From positions 48,172-112,171 of the forward strand of contig JALNQF010000146.1 in the NCBI GenBank assembly GCA_028456385.1: a stretch of DNA of 64,000 nucleotides. Direction: 5' to 3'. A program made the position numbers and the translations under genes. The DNA is from Ophiosphaerella korrae. Lineage: Eukaryota; Ascomycota; Dothideomycetes; Pleosporales; Phaeosphaeriaceae. The notes under the pieces are model-generated. The model did no database searches and was not told where the DNA came from. It saw only the letters and a program-made list of their open reading frames with translations. Of this stretch, positions 1-12,297 are shown in pieces (within the stretch, counting starts at the first letter, position 1; each line of letters opens with the position of its first letter).

Positions 1-1567
1 AGTAATCTATACTTTCTTTTAAAGTTTATAGACTTCTTTTATTAGTAAATATAAATCTTAATAATATTAAAAAAGTTATAACTATTTTAATAGATATAAA
101 GCTTTAGAGTAACTTTTCTCTTAATAAATAGGTAACTTCTAGAGCTATTTGTAGCTATTACTAAGCTCTATAATATTTAATTAAATCTTATCTTTATCTA
201 GGATAATCTTAAACCTAGAATTAGAATAATAATAAGGCTAGAGGCTTTTAAAGAAAAGAACTTTCTTCTTTTCTGAAATATATATAAGTAGTAAGCTATA
301 TATAATAAGAAGGATATATTATAATTTAGTATTACTATAATCTAGCTTAGTCCTAACTAGAGTAACATAGGTATTCTTCTTAATTATATAGTTTAGCTAG
401 CGTTTATCTTTAAAAATCTTACTCTAAAGAAGTAGATATTAATAATAGTTAGGTAGAAAAAGCTAATATACTTTATAGAGTTTTATAACTAAAGAAGTTA
501 AAAGATATTTTCTAACTTAATTTTATATTTTCGAAAGTAAACGTTTAGGTTTAGTAGATCTTTTATAATTAATTAGAAGTAAGTTCTATATACTTCTAAT
601 ATCTAAAGGTTTAATAAAAATAGCTAAGCGTTTTAATAGCTAAAATATAAGTATATTATATAAAGAGTAGTCTTTAGACTATATAGAGTTCTATAATATA
701 ATAGACTAAGTATTTAGAATTATATTTAGGTCCTTAAGCTAAGACCCTAAAGACGTATTCTAGGACTAGGCCTAGTCTTAAGCTAAAGATATATTTAAGT
801 ACTAGATTATACCTAAGAACTAACTTTTATATAGTAAAAATAAAGACTACTTTATTAGAATTCTAAAAGATCTAATAGGTATTATAAAACTAATTACTTC
901 TATAACTACTAGAGTAGAGCTCTAAAATTTTACCTTAGTAAGCTTAGATATTAGCTATAAAAATACTACCTTTTACTTTAGGTATAGCTAAGGTCTTAGG
1001 AGCAACCTTATTATACCTAATATCTAAAAAATATTAGTTCTAATTTGTATATAGTAAAGCTTATAAAAAAGTAGTTTATTAGATTTAAACTTTAGAATAT
1101 TAATATTTCTCTTATAAAAGCCCTTTTAAAATCTAAATACTTAATATCTATTACTATAAGTTAAGAAATACTCTATACTAAGAAATATAAAAAGAACTAT
1201 AACTTTAAGTAACTTAAAACCTTATAATTAGAGTATAAAATACTTTAAGTTTACTACTACTATTAAAGAAAGTAGATAACCTACTCTAACTATACTTTTA
1301 TAAGGTAGTAAATTTTATAAAAAGTAAGTTAATAGAAAGTATAGCTAAAGTTAAGTTTAAATCGTAAGGCTATAGAGCTAAGATTAGCCTACTTACTAAG
1401 ACTTTATATAGCTATAGATATAGTAACTACTATAAGTAAACTATAGCTATAATAATTATATAGCTATTTTATACTAGCTAAGACTAGTAATTATTCTAGT
1501 TAGAAGTACTAACTAAGGTAGTAACTCTATATAAATTTGCGTGCAATAGTAGGTATAAAGCTAGTAA
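1..1567. other. AT-rich RIP-type block, no gene recognised
   Basis: Almost every line lacks CA and TG dinucleotides while TA, AG and CT steps dominate, the pattern left by repeat-induced point mutation in ascomycetes. All six frames are closed by TAA and TAG at short intervals. The block continues beyond the solo LTR at 1573-2015, so it is probably one old repeat split by that insertion. I could not recognise its coding content. Confidence 0.7.
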
Positions 1568-1572
1568 TAACT

Positions 1573-2015
1573 TATTACTAGGCTACTTATTATTAACTAC
1601 AAGTAACTATAAAAGTATTAGTAAATTAAGAGGTAATAATAAAAGCTTATATTATAATTAGTAATAACTATAAATAATAGTTAATTTGTGTATATAATAT
1701 TAAGTATTAGCGTTCTAGGTTAGAGATTAGATTACTAATACTATCCTAATAATACGCATTTCTACTAACTATATACTTATACTTTCTTAGTACTTTGTAA
1801 CTTTATATTCGCTAAGATTACAAATTTATAAATTTATTACGTGTCTACTTTATAACTTTATATTTACTAAGATTATAAATTTATAAATTTATTATATATC
1901 TCTATTATAGTTAGTTTCCTAATTAAGCTTGTTTCTCTATAGGTTATATATATTGTTATCCTCTATAGTTAGGCTAATTAGCTCTATCTAATTTTCTCTT
2001 ATTATAGTTATAATA
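1573..2015 (-). mobile_element. Solo LTR of the chromovirus family, TSD TAACT
   Basis: This 443-bp segment matches, in reverse orientation, the LTRs found with complete elements at 33449-33897, 41917-42365 and 61173-61623. Shared landmarks include the TTATTAACTACAAGTAAC start region, the AGCGTTCT...CTAATACTATCCTAATAAT core, the doubled 'tttactaagatta' segment and the TTATAGTTATAATA end. It is flanked by TAACT at 1568-1572 and 2016-2020, a perfect 5-bp target duplication. No internal element sequence follows, so it is a solo LTR left by LTR-LTR recombination. It is heavily mutated; its termini TA...TA stand for an original TG...CA. Confidence 0.85.
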
Positions 2016-2020
2016 TAACT

Positions 2021-4760
2021 CTTAAGCGTTATAGTAAGGTTTTAAAAGTTAGATAATACTATTATAAGTATTATAGAGTAGTAAGAGTTTAATAGTAGTA
2101 CTATAAGAAAAGAATACTATTTTACTAAAGAATAAGGCTTCCTATAAATTAAGTGCTAAGGTAATAATATATAATATAATTTTTAGATAGAAAGAGTTCT
2201 AGATATCTAGGAATAGCTATAGTATATAACCTCTAAGTTAATATAGATACTTAGATATAAAGAAATAGTATTACTACTTTAAAGTCTAAGTACTTATAGT
2301 TTTTCTTATTATAGAGTAGTTCTTACTATATAGTAAAAGAAGTTATTTACTATTTTATAAACTATTTATAAATTAGAGTAGATTAGGCTTAAATACTAGA
2401 TAATATTAAGAGTTAGTTATAGTAGTATCTTAAAGGTCTTACTATAGTAAAGGATTTAGCGTTTATAAAAGTAGTATAGTAACTATATTAATATTAGAGT
2501 ACGTTGTATAATATTTATCCTTTCTATTAAGTAACCTAGGTAAGCTTAGCTCTATTAGCTACTACTAAACCTAATATATTATATATATAGAATCTATAGT
2601 AATATTTATAGAAATAAAAACGTTAGTTTTATACTATTATTAATATATAGATCTTTACTATCCTTTAATAGGATTTAGAAAATTTTCTTAATAAGTAATA
2701 GATATATTACTATTATTAATTTAATAGTACCTACTATTATTAAAATTCTAAGTAGTTAGTAGTCTTTCTTACTTACTCTTACTAGTACTATCTCTTATCT
2801 ATTAAAGAATATCTATTAGTAGCTTATTCTTATTTAGTTTACTAGTCTTAAATACGTAAATAGTCTTAGTACTATTTAGCTTTCCTAGTTATTTTTTTAG
2901 TAATATAGCGTACTTATTCTTAAAGTACTTTATAGTAATATAAGCTCTAGGTAATACTAAAAGATATAAAAAGTTATTTATTTAATTTTCGCTTTACTAT
3001 ATTAGTATATATAGTAGTTTAGAGCTATTAATTCTTATTTTCCTAGAAGCTAATAGTAGTAGAAGATATATTATTATATTATTACTAAAGCTAGTAATAG
3101 AGTAAGAAACGTAGCTATAAGGATAGCTATTACTACTACTAAATAAACTATTCTTAATAATAGTAAGTTACTTATTCTAAGTATAAGTAAAAACGTAACT
3201 AAATAGAAAGACTATTAAAAGTAATAATTTCGAAGTAGCTATAATAATACTTACTAAGTAATCTAAGAAATACAAGATAGTATCCTAAATATTAACTAGC
3301 TAGAGTAATTTAGAATACTAGGATATAAGAAGGCTTAGTAGCCTTAAACTAGGCTACTTTAAACCTTCTCTCTAGGTTATATAATACTACCTCTTTTTAG
3401 GCCTATTTATAGAGTACTACTATTAATAGCTTCTAATTATATATATATAGTATAAACTATTATAAGTTTATACTACTAAAACTAAGAAGATTATAAAGTA
3501 ACTAATTAGTATCTATATTATCTTATATACTTAGTATTTATCTTTTTAGATTTTTAGAGTTTCTTATTAGTACTACACCTCTATATCTAGAGATAATAGA
3601 TATAGTAAGTAGAAGGTTACCTAATACAATACTTCTAAGTGCTATATCTAAAAGTAGTATTAGAGAGATTTAACTTAATTTCTTAAGAATTTAGAAGTAG
3701 AATTCTTTACTATAGGATTTACAAATATTATAGACTAGAGAATAACTAGCTATTTAAATAACTCTACTAAAATTATTAGTAAAATTATAGTAATAAGTAT
3801 TCCTTTATACTCTAAGACTATATACTAATATCTACGTAGTAAGAAGGAGTTTATTATAAAAGTCTTAGCGCTCTTCTTAATACCTATAAAGTAGTTATAA
3901 TTCTACTTTGTAACTACTTATTTCTAGTAGCTTTAACTAAAAACTTTTTCTAACTTACTAATCTTATAGCTTTAGCAAGTATTAGTATAACTATTAGGCT
4001 CTCTAAATATCTTGTATTAACTAATCCTATACTTATAAAGCTAGTATTATTAATCTTAATAGTTAAAAGTTAGTATAACGCTTTTTTCTACTATATACAA
4101 GGTAAGATACCTAATCTAGCTCCTTTTAACACTAGTAATAACAAAATATAGGTATATAATATAGCTCTCTTATTTATTATCTTAAGATTATACCCTATTA
4201 AGGTCCCTATCCCTATATTACTAAAGCTAAATATAACCTTAGAAGAATAAGTAATTACTATAAATAGCACGAATAGTATAAATAACACTATACTATAATA
4301 GTTCTTCTAGGATCTAATATAAATTCCCTTTATTATTAAAGAAAGTAAATAGTTACTAGTTAGCTAGGTTAATTAAGTAAATATACTAACTTATACACCT
4401 TTAAGTGTTACTTCTTAAGGAAAGAGAATATTAAATATACTTTAAAGAATAAATAGGATTACTTTTACTATAATAATAACGTAGCGCTATAATAATATTA
4501 ATAATCTTATATAAAGAACGTTAGTAGGTCTTGTTATAGTACCTATATCTTATAAAAGTAGTATAAAAAATAGAGTTAATAAGTTATAGTTATATATTTT
4601 AGTATTATAGATATAAACTTGTAATAATATATAATAGCTAGGAGACTATTAATAACTAGAAATAGTATCTAATATCTATTCCTAAGTAGCTAGACATTTA
4701 CTATACTTAGAAAGCTAATAGTATACTAGAAGCGATAATATTCTTAGAAAAAAAACTAAA
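2021..4760. other. AT-rich RIP-type block, no gene recognised
   Basis: Continuation of the block left of the solo LTR, with the same CA/TG depletion and stops in every frame. I see no family motif in either strand. A 65-codon open stretch at 4091-4288 (minus) is hydrophobic and low in complexity and I do not treat it as a gene. Confidence 0.6.
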
Positions 4761-4949
4761 GGCTAGCCTCTAGAATTAAGGCTAGCCTCTAAAATTAAGC
4801 CTAGAAAAATATATATAAAGGAAAAGCTAGCCCCTAAGATTACAGTTAGCCTCTAGAATTAAGGTTAGCCTCTAGGATTAAGGCTAGCCTCTAGAATTAA
4901 GGCTAGCCTCTAGGATTAAGACTAGCCTCTAAAATTAAGCCTATCCTCT
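4761..4949. repeat. 19-bp minisatellite, about eight copies
   Basis: The unit GGCTAGCCTCTAGRATTAA repeats with a 19-bp period from 4761, is interrupted by about 26 bp of A-rich sequence near 4800-4824, and resumes at 4825, 4844, 4863, 4882, 4901 and 4920. Copies differ mainly by A/G transitions (AGGATTAA, AGAATTAA, AAAATTAA), which fits RIP-type decay of an amplified array. Each unit contains a GCTAGC palindrome. Confidence 0.9.
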
Positions 4950-7900
4950 ATATCCTTATTAATTTAAAGATTAACTAATTATATTTAAGAATTAGTTAGT
5001 ATAATTAATCTCTTAATAGAAAGTATAGCTACTATAATAGAGAGACTTATTACGATTATACTCTAATAAGTTTTCTAAGTAGTTATAGCTAATTACTCTT
5101 ATTATTTTCTAAACTACTAAGAATATTATTTCTTTTATTAAATAATTTATTATCTATATATTAAAGTAACTATAGCGTAGTTTAAGATAAAAACGTATAA
5201 TTAATTACTTTATTATTACTATTTAAGATAGTATTAGAGAAATATATAATATTATAAAGTAAAAGGTTAACTTTTTACTTCTTTAAATAGAATATATTTT
5301 AACTTTAAAATATAACAATTAAAAATTTGTCTTAAATATACTTACTTATTAAATAGTCTTTTTACTTAATAATTCTATACTTCTTTTCTATTAATATAAT
5401 CTATAATATTTTCTACTATATAGAAGAAAGTTATTAAGATATAGTTAGATAATAGAACGAAGTTACTATAAAGCCTAGATATTCTATTATTCTTAGTTAT
5501 AATTATTATCTTTAAGCTAATATAATAAGTATATAGTATTATAGACTACTATAAATTTTACGCTAATATTCTTTTTTCTTACCTAAGTATTCTTACTTTT
5601 AGGAAATCTTACCTATTTTATAAAATATTAGAACCCTCTCCTAACTTTTTACTTTCCTTATAGTTCTTTAACTTTCTACTAGTTATTTTTAAGATTAATA
5701 AGCTCTTTAGTTAGTAGTACTTTAGTAATTATAATACTAACTCTTATATACTTTATATATTTAGTTAGCTATAGTAAATAGAGCTTTAAGTAGTTAATAT
5801 AAACTTTTATTTACTTTTAAAATAAACGTACTTAGCTTTAGTATATTATATAAGTTTATAAGATTTATAACTTTAATTATACTAAGATCTAGATTATTTA
5901 AAGAAGAATTTACTTTAGTAATTAGATCTTTACTATATATAGATAATAAGAGGGTATTATAGCTAGAGCCTAATCTTAGTTAGGTACTATTTAAATAGGA
6001 TAGCGTAGAATAGTTTAATATTTCCTAAAACCTACTAATTAATTTATACTCTAGATTAATTAAAGAGTATTAAAGTATCTCTTAATATCCTTTATATTCT
6101 AGAGTAAGATCTATAACTAGCTTTTAGTAATTCTAAAGAGGCTATATACTTATTTCTAGTTTATCTATTATAATAAAGTTAAGGTTAGATATTAGCTTAT
6201 CTTTTATATTACTAGAATTAGATAATAGTATTATTTTATAACTAGACTATTTGTTCTTAATCTAAGTTCTACTCTTTAAAGGTTAAGAAAGCGTTATATA
6301 ATTAGAAGAAGTCTTAGATATATACTATAAACTAGTCTTTATTATTACTATTATATTATTAATAAAGAAGTAAAACTCTAAGCACTCTTTCTTAGCTATA
6401 TATTACTTCTTACTAAGTAGGACTTACTTACTCTTTTTAATATCTTTTTTACTTTTAAGTCTATTCCTATAAAAATACTATAGATATCTTCTAGATAAAA
6501 CTATAAATATAGAATAGATTAAAATAATTTTAGATAATATAGGTTAGAGTAAGAGTATATTATAATACTTTTACCTTTTTACTTATCCCTCTCTAGCTCT
6601 TTAATATATTTCTAGATATAGACTAGCTATTTTACTTAGTTTAGGTACTAATATATCTATATCTTAAGTAGTAACTTCTTATCTTTAAGATAGTAAAGGT
6701 AGTATCCTAGTATAGTAAAGACTCTACTATAAATAAAAAAGTTAAAGTATATTAAGAAGTTATTAAGATCTTTAAGATAGCTTTAATAGTAAACTCTCTA
6801 TTCTTTCTTTAAAAAGATCTACTTATTACACCTAAAGTATAGCTTAGTAAAGCTATATCTAATATAGTAATTCTTTTTATAGTAAGTATAAATATATCTC
6901 TAGTTATATTTCTTAGAAGTTTTATTATTATTATCTTAAGACTCCTTTACTTTAGAGTAAACCTATTTATTCTATTCTAAGCTAGGCCTAAACTTAACTT
7001 CTAAATTCTTTTTAAAAAGTACTATTAAGTTACGTAAAACTAAAAAGCCTAAGAGGCTTTATAACGAAGTCTTCTTAAAGAGATTTATAGCTAAGTAGTC
7101 TTTTTTAGGTATTATAAACTAATAGTAATTAAAAATTCTATAATAGTATTATAGAAGATCTTCTAGCTTATAAGGCTACTCTTTTTACTATTTTTAAAGA
7201 GCTTTATTTATTAATTAAAACGTCTTTCTTTATAACTCTTAAATAGAACTTTTCTAGTTAATATTCTTTTTATTTTATAAGGCTTTTATCTTTTTTTTAA
7301 ACTTAAATTATTTTTAACTTCTTTATAGCTTATACCTCTCTTTAGTAAGAAGTTATTAAGTAAGATTTAGAGTATAAGAGACGCTTAGCTTAAAGAAAGT
7401 ATTACTAACGTTTTCTCTCCTCTTATTCTTAAAAAAAGTATTTTAACTATTAACGTAGCTTTTACTTAACTAATAACTATAGCTATAAGTATTTAAGTAC
7501 TTATAAGCTATAGCTTATATTTAATTAGATTTAGAGTAATACTTATCTATATAGACGTACGTTAGTACTATTAAAAAATAAAAAAGGTCTCTAACTATAC
7601 CTATTAAAAACAAAGTATTTACTCTCTAGTTATAAATAGTTAGTAGCTCTAGGAAATAAGTATATATACTTACGTTAATAAGCTTACTATAAAAAGTACT
7701 TACTATCTTATTAGATTTATCTTAACTTATACTTATAAAAAAAAGCTACTAAAGTAAATCTTCTCTTTATATAATATAGAATAATTTAGTATCTTTTAGT
7801 AGCTTAACTTTAAATAGGCTTTTAATAGTTTTATAGTTATAGAATATATATATACTTATAAGCTTTACTAGCGTAAAAAAGAGTAAGTTAGTAAAGAGTA

Positions 7901-8100
7901 AGTCTTCTTTATAACCTTTTATAATTAAGTTCTTTAGCCTATTATAATTTAGTTAGTAAACTCCTAGATAGTAGCTTATTATAAAAGTATACTTTTTACT
8001 CTTAAGAGTATTAGAAGTATTCTTTATATCTTTTATCTATTAAATAGTAAATTTAAGCTTTCTTTATTTATTCTAGAAGTATATTAACTTTATATTCTAT
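4950..8100. other. AT-rich RIP block with minus-strand coding traces
   Basis: From about 5100 the plus strand is pyrimidine-rich (T and C runs), the mirror of the purine-rich plus-strand coding in the retroelements of this window, so the decayed coding strand is probably minus. Minus-strand frames around 6950-5550 give Lys/Leu/Ile-rich stretches broken by TAG and TAA at places consistent with former CAG, CAA and TGG codons. I could not match them to a transposase, reverse transcriptase or host family. Confidence 0.4.
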
Positions 8101-8164
8101 ACTAACTCTAGTAATTAGTAGACTATACTAACTCTAGTAATTAGTAGACTATACTAACTCTAGT
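8101..8164. repeat. 26-bp tandem repeat, about 2.5 copies
   Basis: Two perfect 26-bp units beginning ACTAACTCTAGTAATTAG lie at 8101-8126 and 8127-8152, followed by a partial third unit of 12 bp. Two identical units inside strongly mutated DNA suggest the duplication is younger than the RIP that affected the surroundings. Confidence 0.9.
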
Positions 8165-9640
8165 CTAAAGCCTAGTCTACTTACTTTAAATTTTAACCTT
8201 TAACTAGTCTCTCTTTAGTAAGTAGACTTAATATAGTCTATAATACGTACTAAGTAGAATATATCTACTAAGAATAGATTCTAGTTATTCTACCTTATTA
8301 TAAGGTTATTATACTCCTTCTAGTTATAAGCCTAAAAAAGCTTTATATAGGCTATAAGATAGTTACTATTAGTATATCTTTAGGGCTTTTTTTCTCTTAG
8401 TAGTTAGAGTTCTTCTATTAACTCGCTATAGATATACTATATATAGTTAGTATTGTTTTTCTAGATAGAGTAGCTTTACGCTAATATTTATAATACTCTT
8501 AGTAATATCTCTAGGAATTACTTTATACTTTTATTTCTAAGCTATAGTAAATTAATTCTAATAACTTTAAATAGTCTTAATATACGCTTCTAGTTTTTTT
8601 ATACTATTAATACTAATAGCTAAGAAGTAAATAAAATACTTAAGAGCCTCTAAGTTATAGATAGTAGCGTATAGGTACTCTTCTCTAATAAAGCTATATT
8701 AATAATTAGCTTATATAGATTACTATACTACTAAAATATATACTTACTAATCTTATTTATATAGCTTCTATTAATAGAACCTAAGTATTTTATTTCCTAG
8801 TTTTTTAATAATTTACTCTTTATTAATAGAAAGAAGTAACTTAGTACTTTATTTTTTCTTTACTTACTAGATAAAATCTTTCTTAGGCTTTACTATTATA
8901 AATAAATAGAGGTAAGAAAAGAATAGATATAGAAAATAGAAAGAAGATAAAAGATAAGAAAATAGATAAAAGAGGTAGTAGGGCTACGTTACTATATAGT
9001 GTTTAATACTTAGTTAATACTAGATCTAGCTCCTAAGGCTATTTTTTAGAAATAGCTTAGTTCTAGGATATCTTATAGAGTAGCCTATTTCTAGGATATC
9101 TTATTAGATAGCCTAGTTCTAGGCTACCCCTTTATAATATAGCCTATTTCTAGGTTTTATTACTAGCTTACCCTTATAGTTATTTTTTACGTAGAGTTAA
9201 TAGAAAACTATAGTAAGACTTTCTATAATTAGGCTAGCTAATAGAGTTAAGATAGAAAGGTAAGTTAAAAGTAATTACTTTAAGCTATAGTAGTACTAAT
9301 AGAGTAGTAAGTAAGCTAAAGTTAAGCTAGACGTAATTTTACTTATAAATTAAGGATATAACGCTAATTAAAAGAAGAAGTAAGAGGAAGTTAGTTAGTT
9401 AATAATATACGCTATAGAAACCCTAGTAATCCTTAGATAAGAGTTTCTATTATTAACTTCCTTTTAATCTCTAAAGCTTTCTTACTCTACTCTTAAATCT
9501 TTCTTAAACTTATAGATTTATAATCTTTATAGAGTATTACTACTTCTTCTACGTATATCTTTTACGTTGTTACTCGCTATAATAGAAGGGTAGTAAAGAA
9601 TAATACCTTGTTATTCCTTATTATTATCTACTATAAGCGC
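8165..9640. other. AT-rich block ending at composition boundary
   Basis: RIP-type composition continues to about 9640, where GC rises sharply at GCGCGGCTTCGGCC. Between about 9027 and 9160 there is a weak repeat of a TAGCCTAKTTCTAGG-like motif with spacing of about 25-35 bp. No gene was recognised. Confidence 0.55.
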
Positions 9641-10160
9641 GGCTTCGGCCTCTAGAGCTGCGCTAGTCCGCGCTAGCTTTATCTTGCACTACACTAGCTC
9701 TACTTTAACCTATAGTATCTTGTTATTAATAACGCCTTTTAGTCTATTATCGTCTATATTAAAATAGAGCACCTACTTACTAGGATAGTACTAGACTACT
9801 ATAAACCCTTCCTAGCCTATTAGCGTAACTCTATAGTCTATCTTAGTTATATCTTATAGCTTAATAATATAAGGCTCTAATACTACGTAGTTGCTGTACT
9901 TTACTTTATAAGTGTCCTAGTTAACGTATATCTAGTTAAGCTATAGTAGGTTGTCTAAGATAGTTAAGACTATACCTTTACCCTACTAGCCCTAGTTCTA
10001 ATCTAGGTATAGTAGGAAGTATCCCGTAAATAGATAGTCCTTAGTACACCTATCTAGATATTTATCTAAAGGCACTACAATATACAACTATAATATTATT
10101 AATATACGCAAGCCTCTAGAAATAAGCTAGTTTCTTACTAAGAGTTTGTAGAAAGAAAAC
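9641..10160 (-). pseudogene. Decayed conserved fungal hypothetical gene, C-terminal part
   Basis: Read on the minus strand, two overlapping frames give protein-like blocks. One (about 10090-9850) contains PLDKYLDRCTKD, then GKGIVLTILDNL and a YRVTLIG block with an acidic and aromatic pattern. The next, in a second frame (about 9820-9640), contains FIVV, then LYFNIDDNRLKG and an Ala/Glu-rich tail. I recall this arrangement from conserved ascomycete hypothetical proteins of unknown function, but cannot name the family. Stops are TAG and TAA at expected Gln and Trp positions, and the frame changes at least once, so it is a pseudogene. The upstream part (10160-10980) is too decayed to follow. Confidence 0.4.
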
Positions 10161-11040
10161 GCTATACCTTATTATTACTAAGTACTACTACGTATCTATT
10201 AATTTCGTACCTACTACTTAAGATCTTTAAATACTTTATAGAAAGATTTATCTTTAAACCCTAGTGCTTCTCTCTAGCGCTCTACTATTAACCTTAGCGT
10301 ACTACTTTTGTAGTCTCTATAATTATAGGGTAAGTAGTAATAGTAGTTAGAATACCTAGTACTATAATACAAAGTTAATAACAAGAACTAGTTATATAGG
10401 AAATCTATAATAGCTAACTTAAGGATAGTATTATAAAAAGGGTTAATTATTAGTTTATAGTAATTTGTCTACCCTAGTAGGAATAGTAGAAACTATTAAG
10501 GTATACGCACTTGTACGAAATTCGTCCTACTACTTAGTAGTCTATCCCTACGTTATTTACTATAAAGAAAAAAGTTTATCTATTTAAACCTACTTTTGCT
10601 CTAAAGCGCCCTATAAAGGATATAGCTATCCTACTTAGCTATTTCCTATACGTAAGTTTAGGTTTATACGGGGTATAAAACCTACGCATCTCTACTATTA
10701 CTAAATAAACCTAATTAACGCTAGCTCTTTTAAGCCTATTAGCGTTCGAGTACTAGCTTTTAAGATGCGATACTGTTATTATTAAGTAAGTCTCTAGCCC
10801 GTATACTAAGTATAAAAGATAGGTCTTTAGCTAGCTTATTCTATCCCTCTTCTTTAAACTATTAAACTATCTACTATTCTACCCTTTACTAATACGCTAG
10901 TCCTACATAATATAAAGAGGTTAGACTCTACTATAGCTATGTCTTTAGGGTCCGTTGTAAATGCCTACTACTAAGTATATTATCCTAGCGTTGCGCGAAT
11001 ATTTAAACTTACATTCCCCTCTAGAGCCCTTGTTACTAAC
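10161..11040. other. Transition zone, partly RIP-mutated, no clear gene
   Basis: Composition is intermediate between the AT-rich block on the left and the gene island on the right. Short open stretches exist on both strands but none carries a motif I recognise. It may hold the N-terminal part of the minus-strand gene trace at 9641-10160. Confidence 0.45.
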
Positions 11041-11397
11041 TTCCTAACTAACGACACTACATCTAAAAGCTCCGGCAGCCCCGCTGCCGCCCGCAAGAAG
11101 CCTAGGGAGATTAGCTAGGAAGACTAGGGCGCCCTCTAAAAAGCGTCCCAACAACAACTAGCCTACCAAGATAACGAAGACGAAGACAGCTTCGGCAACG
11201 TCCCTAAGCCCTATGCGATGCCCCTGCGGACTAGCGGCCGCCGCATAGTACCCGTACATCAGTCGCGCATCGCAGACCGCCCGGCCAAGGTCGGCGAGAA
11301 GGACAGCAGTCTGAAGATCAAGATCGAGCTAGATCTAGAAGTCGAGGTAGAGATCTATGCAAGAGTCAAGGGTGATGTGACGATTGGGCTGATGTAG
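11041..11397 (+). pseudogene. 3' end of an ascomycete hypothetical gene, RIP stops
   Basis: One frame runs to a TAG at 11395-11397. It gives a Ser/Ala/Lys-rich stretch (KSSGSPAAARKKPREIS), an acidic stretch (DNEDEDSFGN), then KVGEKDSSLKIKIELDL, and ends VKGDVTIGLM. The alternating charged and hydrophobic tail (KIKIELDLEVEVEIYARVKG) resembles the C-terminus of a multicopy family of fungal hypothetical proteins; function unknown. Three in-frame stops at about 11116-11151 sit where Trp or Gln codons would fit, typical of RIP. The 5' limit is uncertain because the sequence grades into the AT-rich block. Confidence 0.5.
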
Positions 11398-11453
11398 CCT
11401 AGGTCGAGATTTACGCGAGAGTGAAGGGCGATATAACGATTGGTTTATTGTAA
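11347..11453 (+). repeat. Duplicated C-terminal 17 codons, diverged at third positions
   Basis: Codons 11347-11397 (VEIYARVKGDVTIGLM, stop TAG) are followed 56 bp later by 11403-11453 (VEIYARVKGDITIGLL, stop TAA). The two copies lie in different frames. Nearly all differences are at third codon positions (GTA/GTC, ATC/ATT, TAT/TAC, GCA/GCG, GTC/GTG, GGT/GGC, GGG/GGT), so they look like the ends of two paralogous genes joined here and not a simple recent duplication. Confidence 0.75.
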
Positions 11454-12297
11454 GATGTGAGTCTTGCCTTTGCATCCTGGGATGAAGTAATAATATATCT
11501 CTTTTGCAGTACCGCCGAAGCCTAAGAGTGAGACTACACGATCCCACGAATGTTTGCGAGTTACCGAACCCCTCCACCGTCTCCTAAACATTGAACGCCG
11601 ACTTGGAACCTTCTTTGAGGTGGGTTGGGCATGCGATAACTTGTGCTTCAAGCTTGACGTTCTGCGGGAAGCGGGGTCATTGTACCTAATGACTTTTGGA
11701 GGATGAATATGGCGTTGTTTGTTTCTTTGACAGGTATTACTATTACCGGGCGTTGAAGAGATTTCGCGCAGTGGGAGGAATGTCTATAATTGTTCAAATG
11801 CAGGGGTAAAACACATCTTCTTGAAAATCCCGTTTTGTAACATTTATCCTTTAACCAATGAATTGAATCTTTGTGGTGCCACCTGGTGGCATACAGTACG
11901 ATGTGGATCTGTTACAATTGAGCTCGACTCTCCACAGCCACACTGTCACAACAACGCCACATCTACAGCCGGTGGCAATATCCGATGCGAGGCGTGCGGG
12001 GTCGTCCCCGACTATGCAGGGGTTAGCCGCTGAAGATTACTTATCGGCACTGTTGTGGTGCTTGTAGGCTCAGATAAGACCCTTTTATGAGTCCCAACGG
12101 TGGTAAAAGCTTGGCGTGGAGGCGGGGGTGATGGGAATTGGCTCTGCAGTGATTTCTCGATCCTGTTGGAGCGGGGAAATAATTTGGTGATGTAGGATGG
12201 GCTGATGCTTGGCAAGTGCCCAACCCTGGGTCGGCCACGACTCCACCCGTTGTGATCGTTGCCTTCCCACGCAGCTCCCTGTCGATCATGGTTCGCA
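11454..12297. other. Intergenic region upstream of the histidine kinase
   Basis: GC-balanced, not visibly RIP-mutated. It should hold the promoter and 5' leader of the kinase gene at 12298. Short open frames on both strands (for example 11445-11651 minus, 11821-12033 plus, 12012-12317 minus) lack any domain motif and overlap each other. No clear TATA box or other regulatory site was identified. Confidence 0.5.

Noticed and set aside
4091..4288. 65-codon hydrophobic frame on the minus strand
   Set aside because: Low-complexity Leu/Ile/Ser stretch in RIP-mutated DNA, no motif, no neighbouring coding signal.
12259..12297. Kinase start at 12259
   Set aside because: The codon there is TTG; the first ATG of the frame is at 12298, with a purine at -3.
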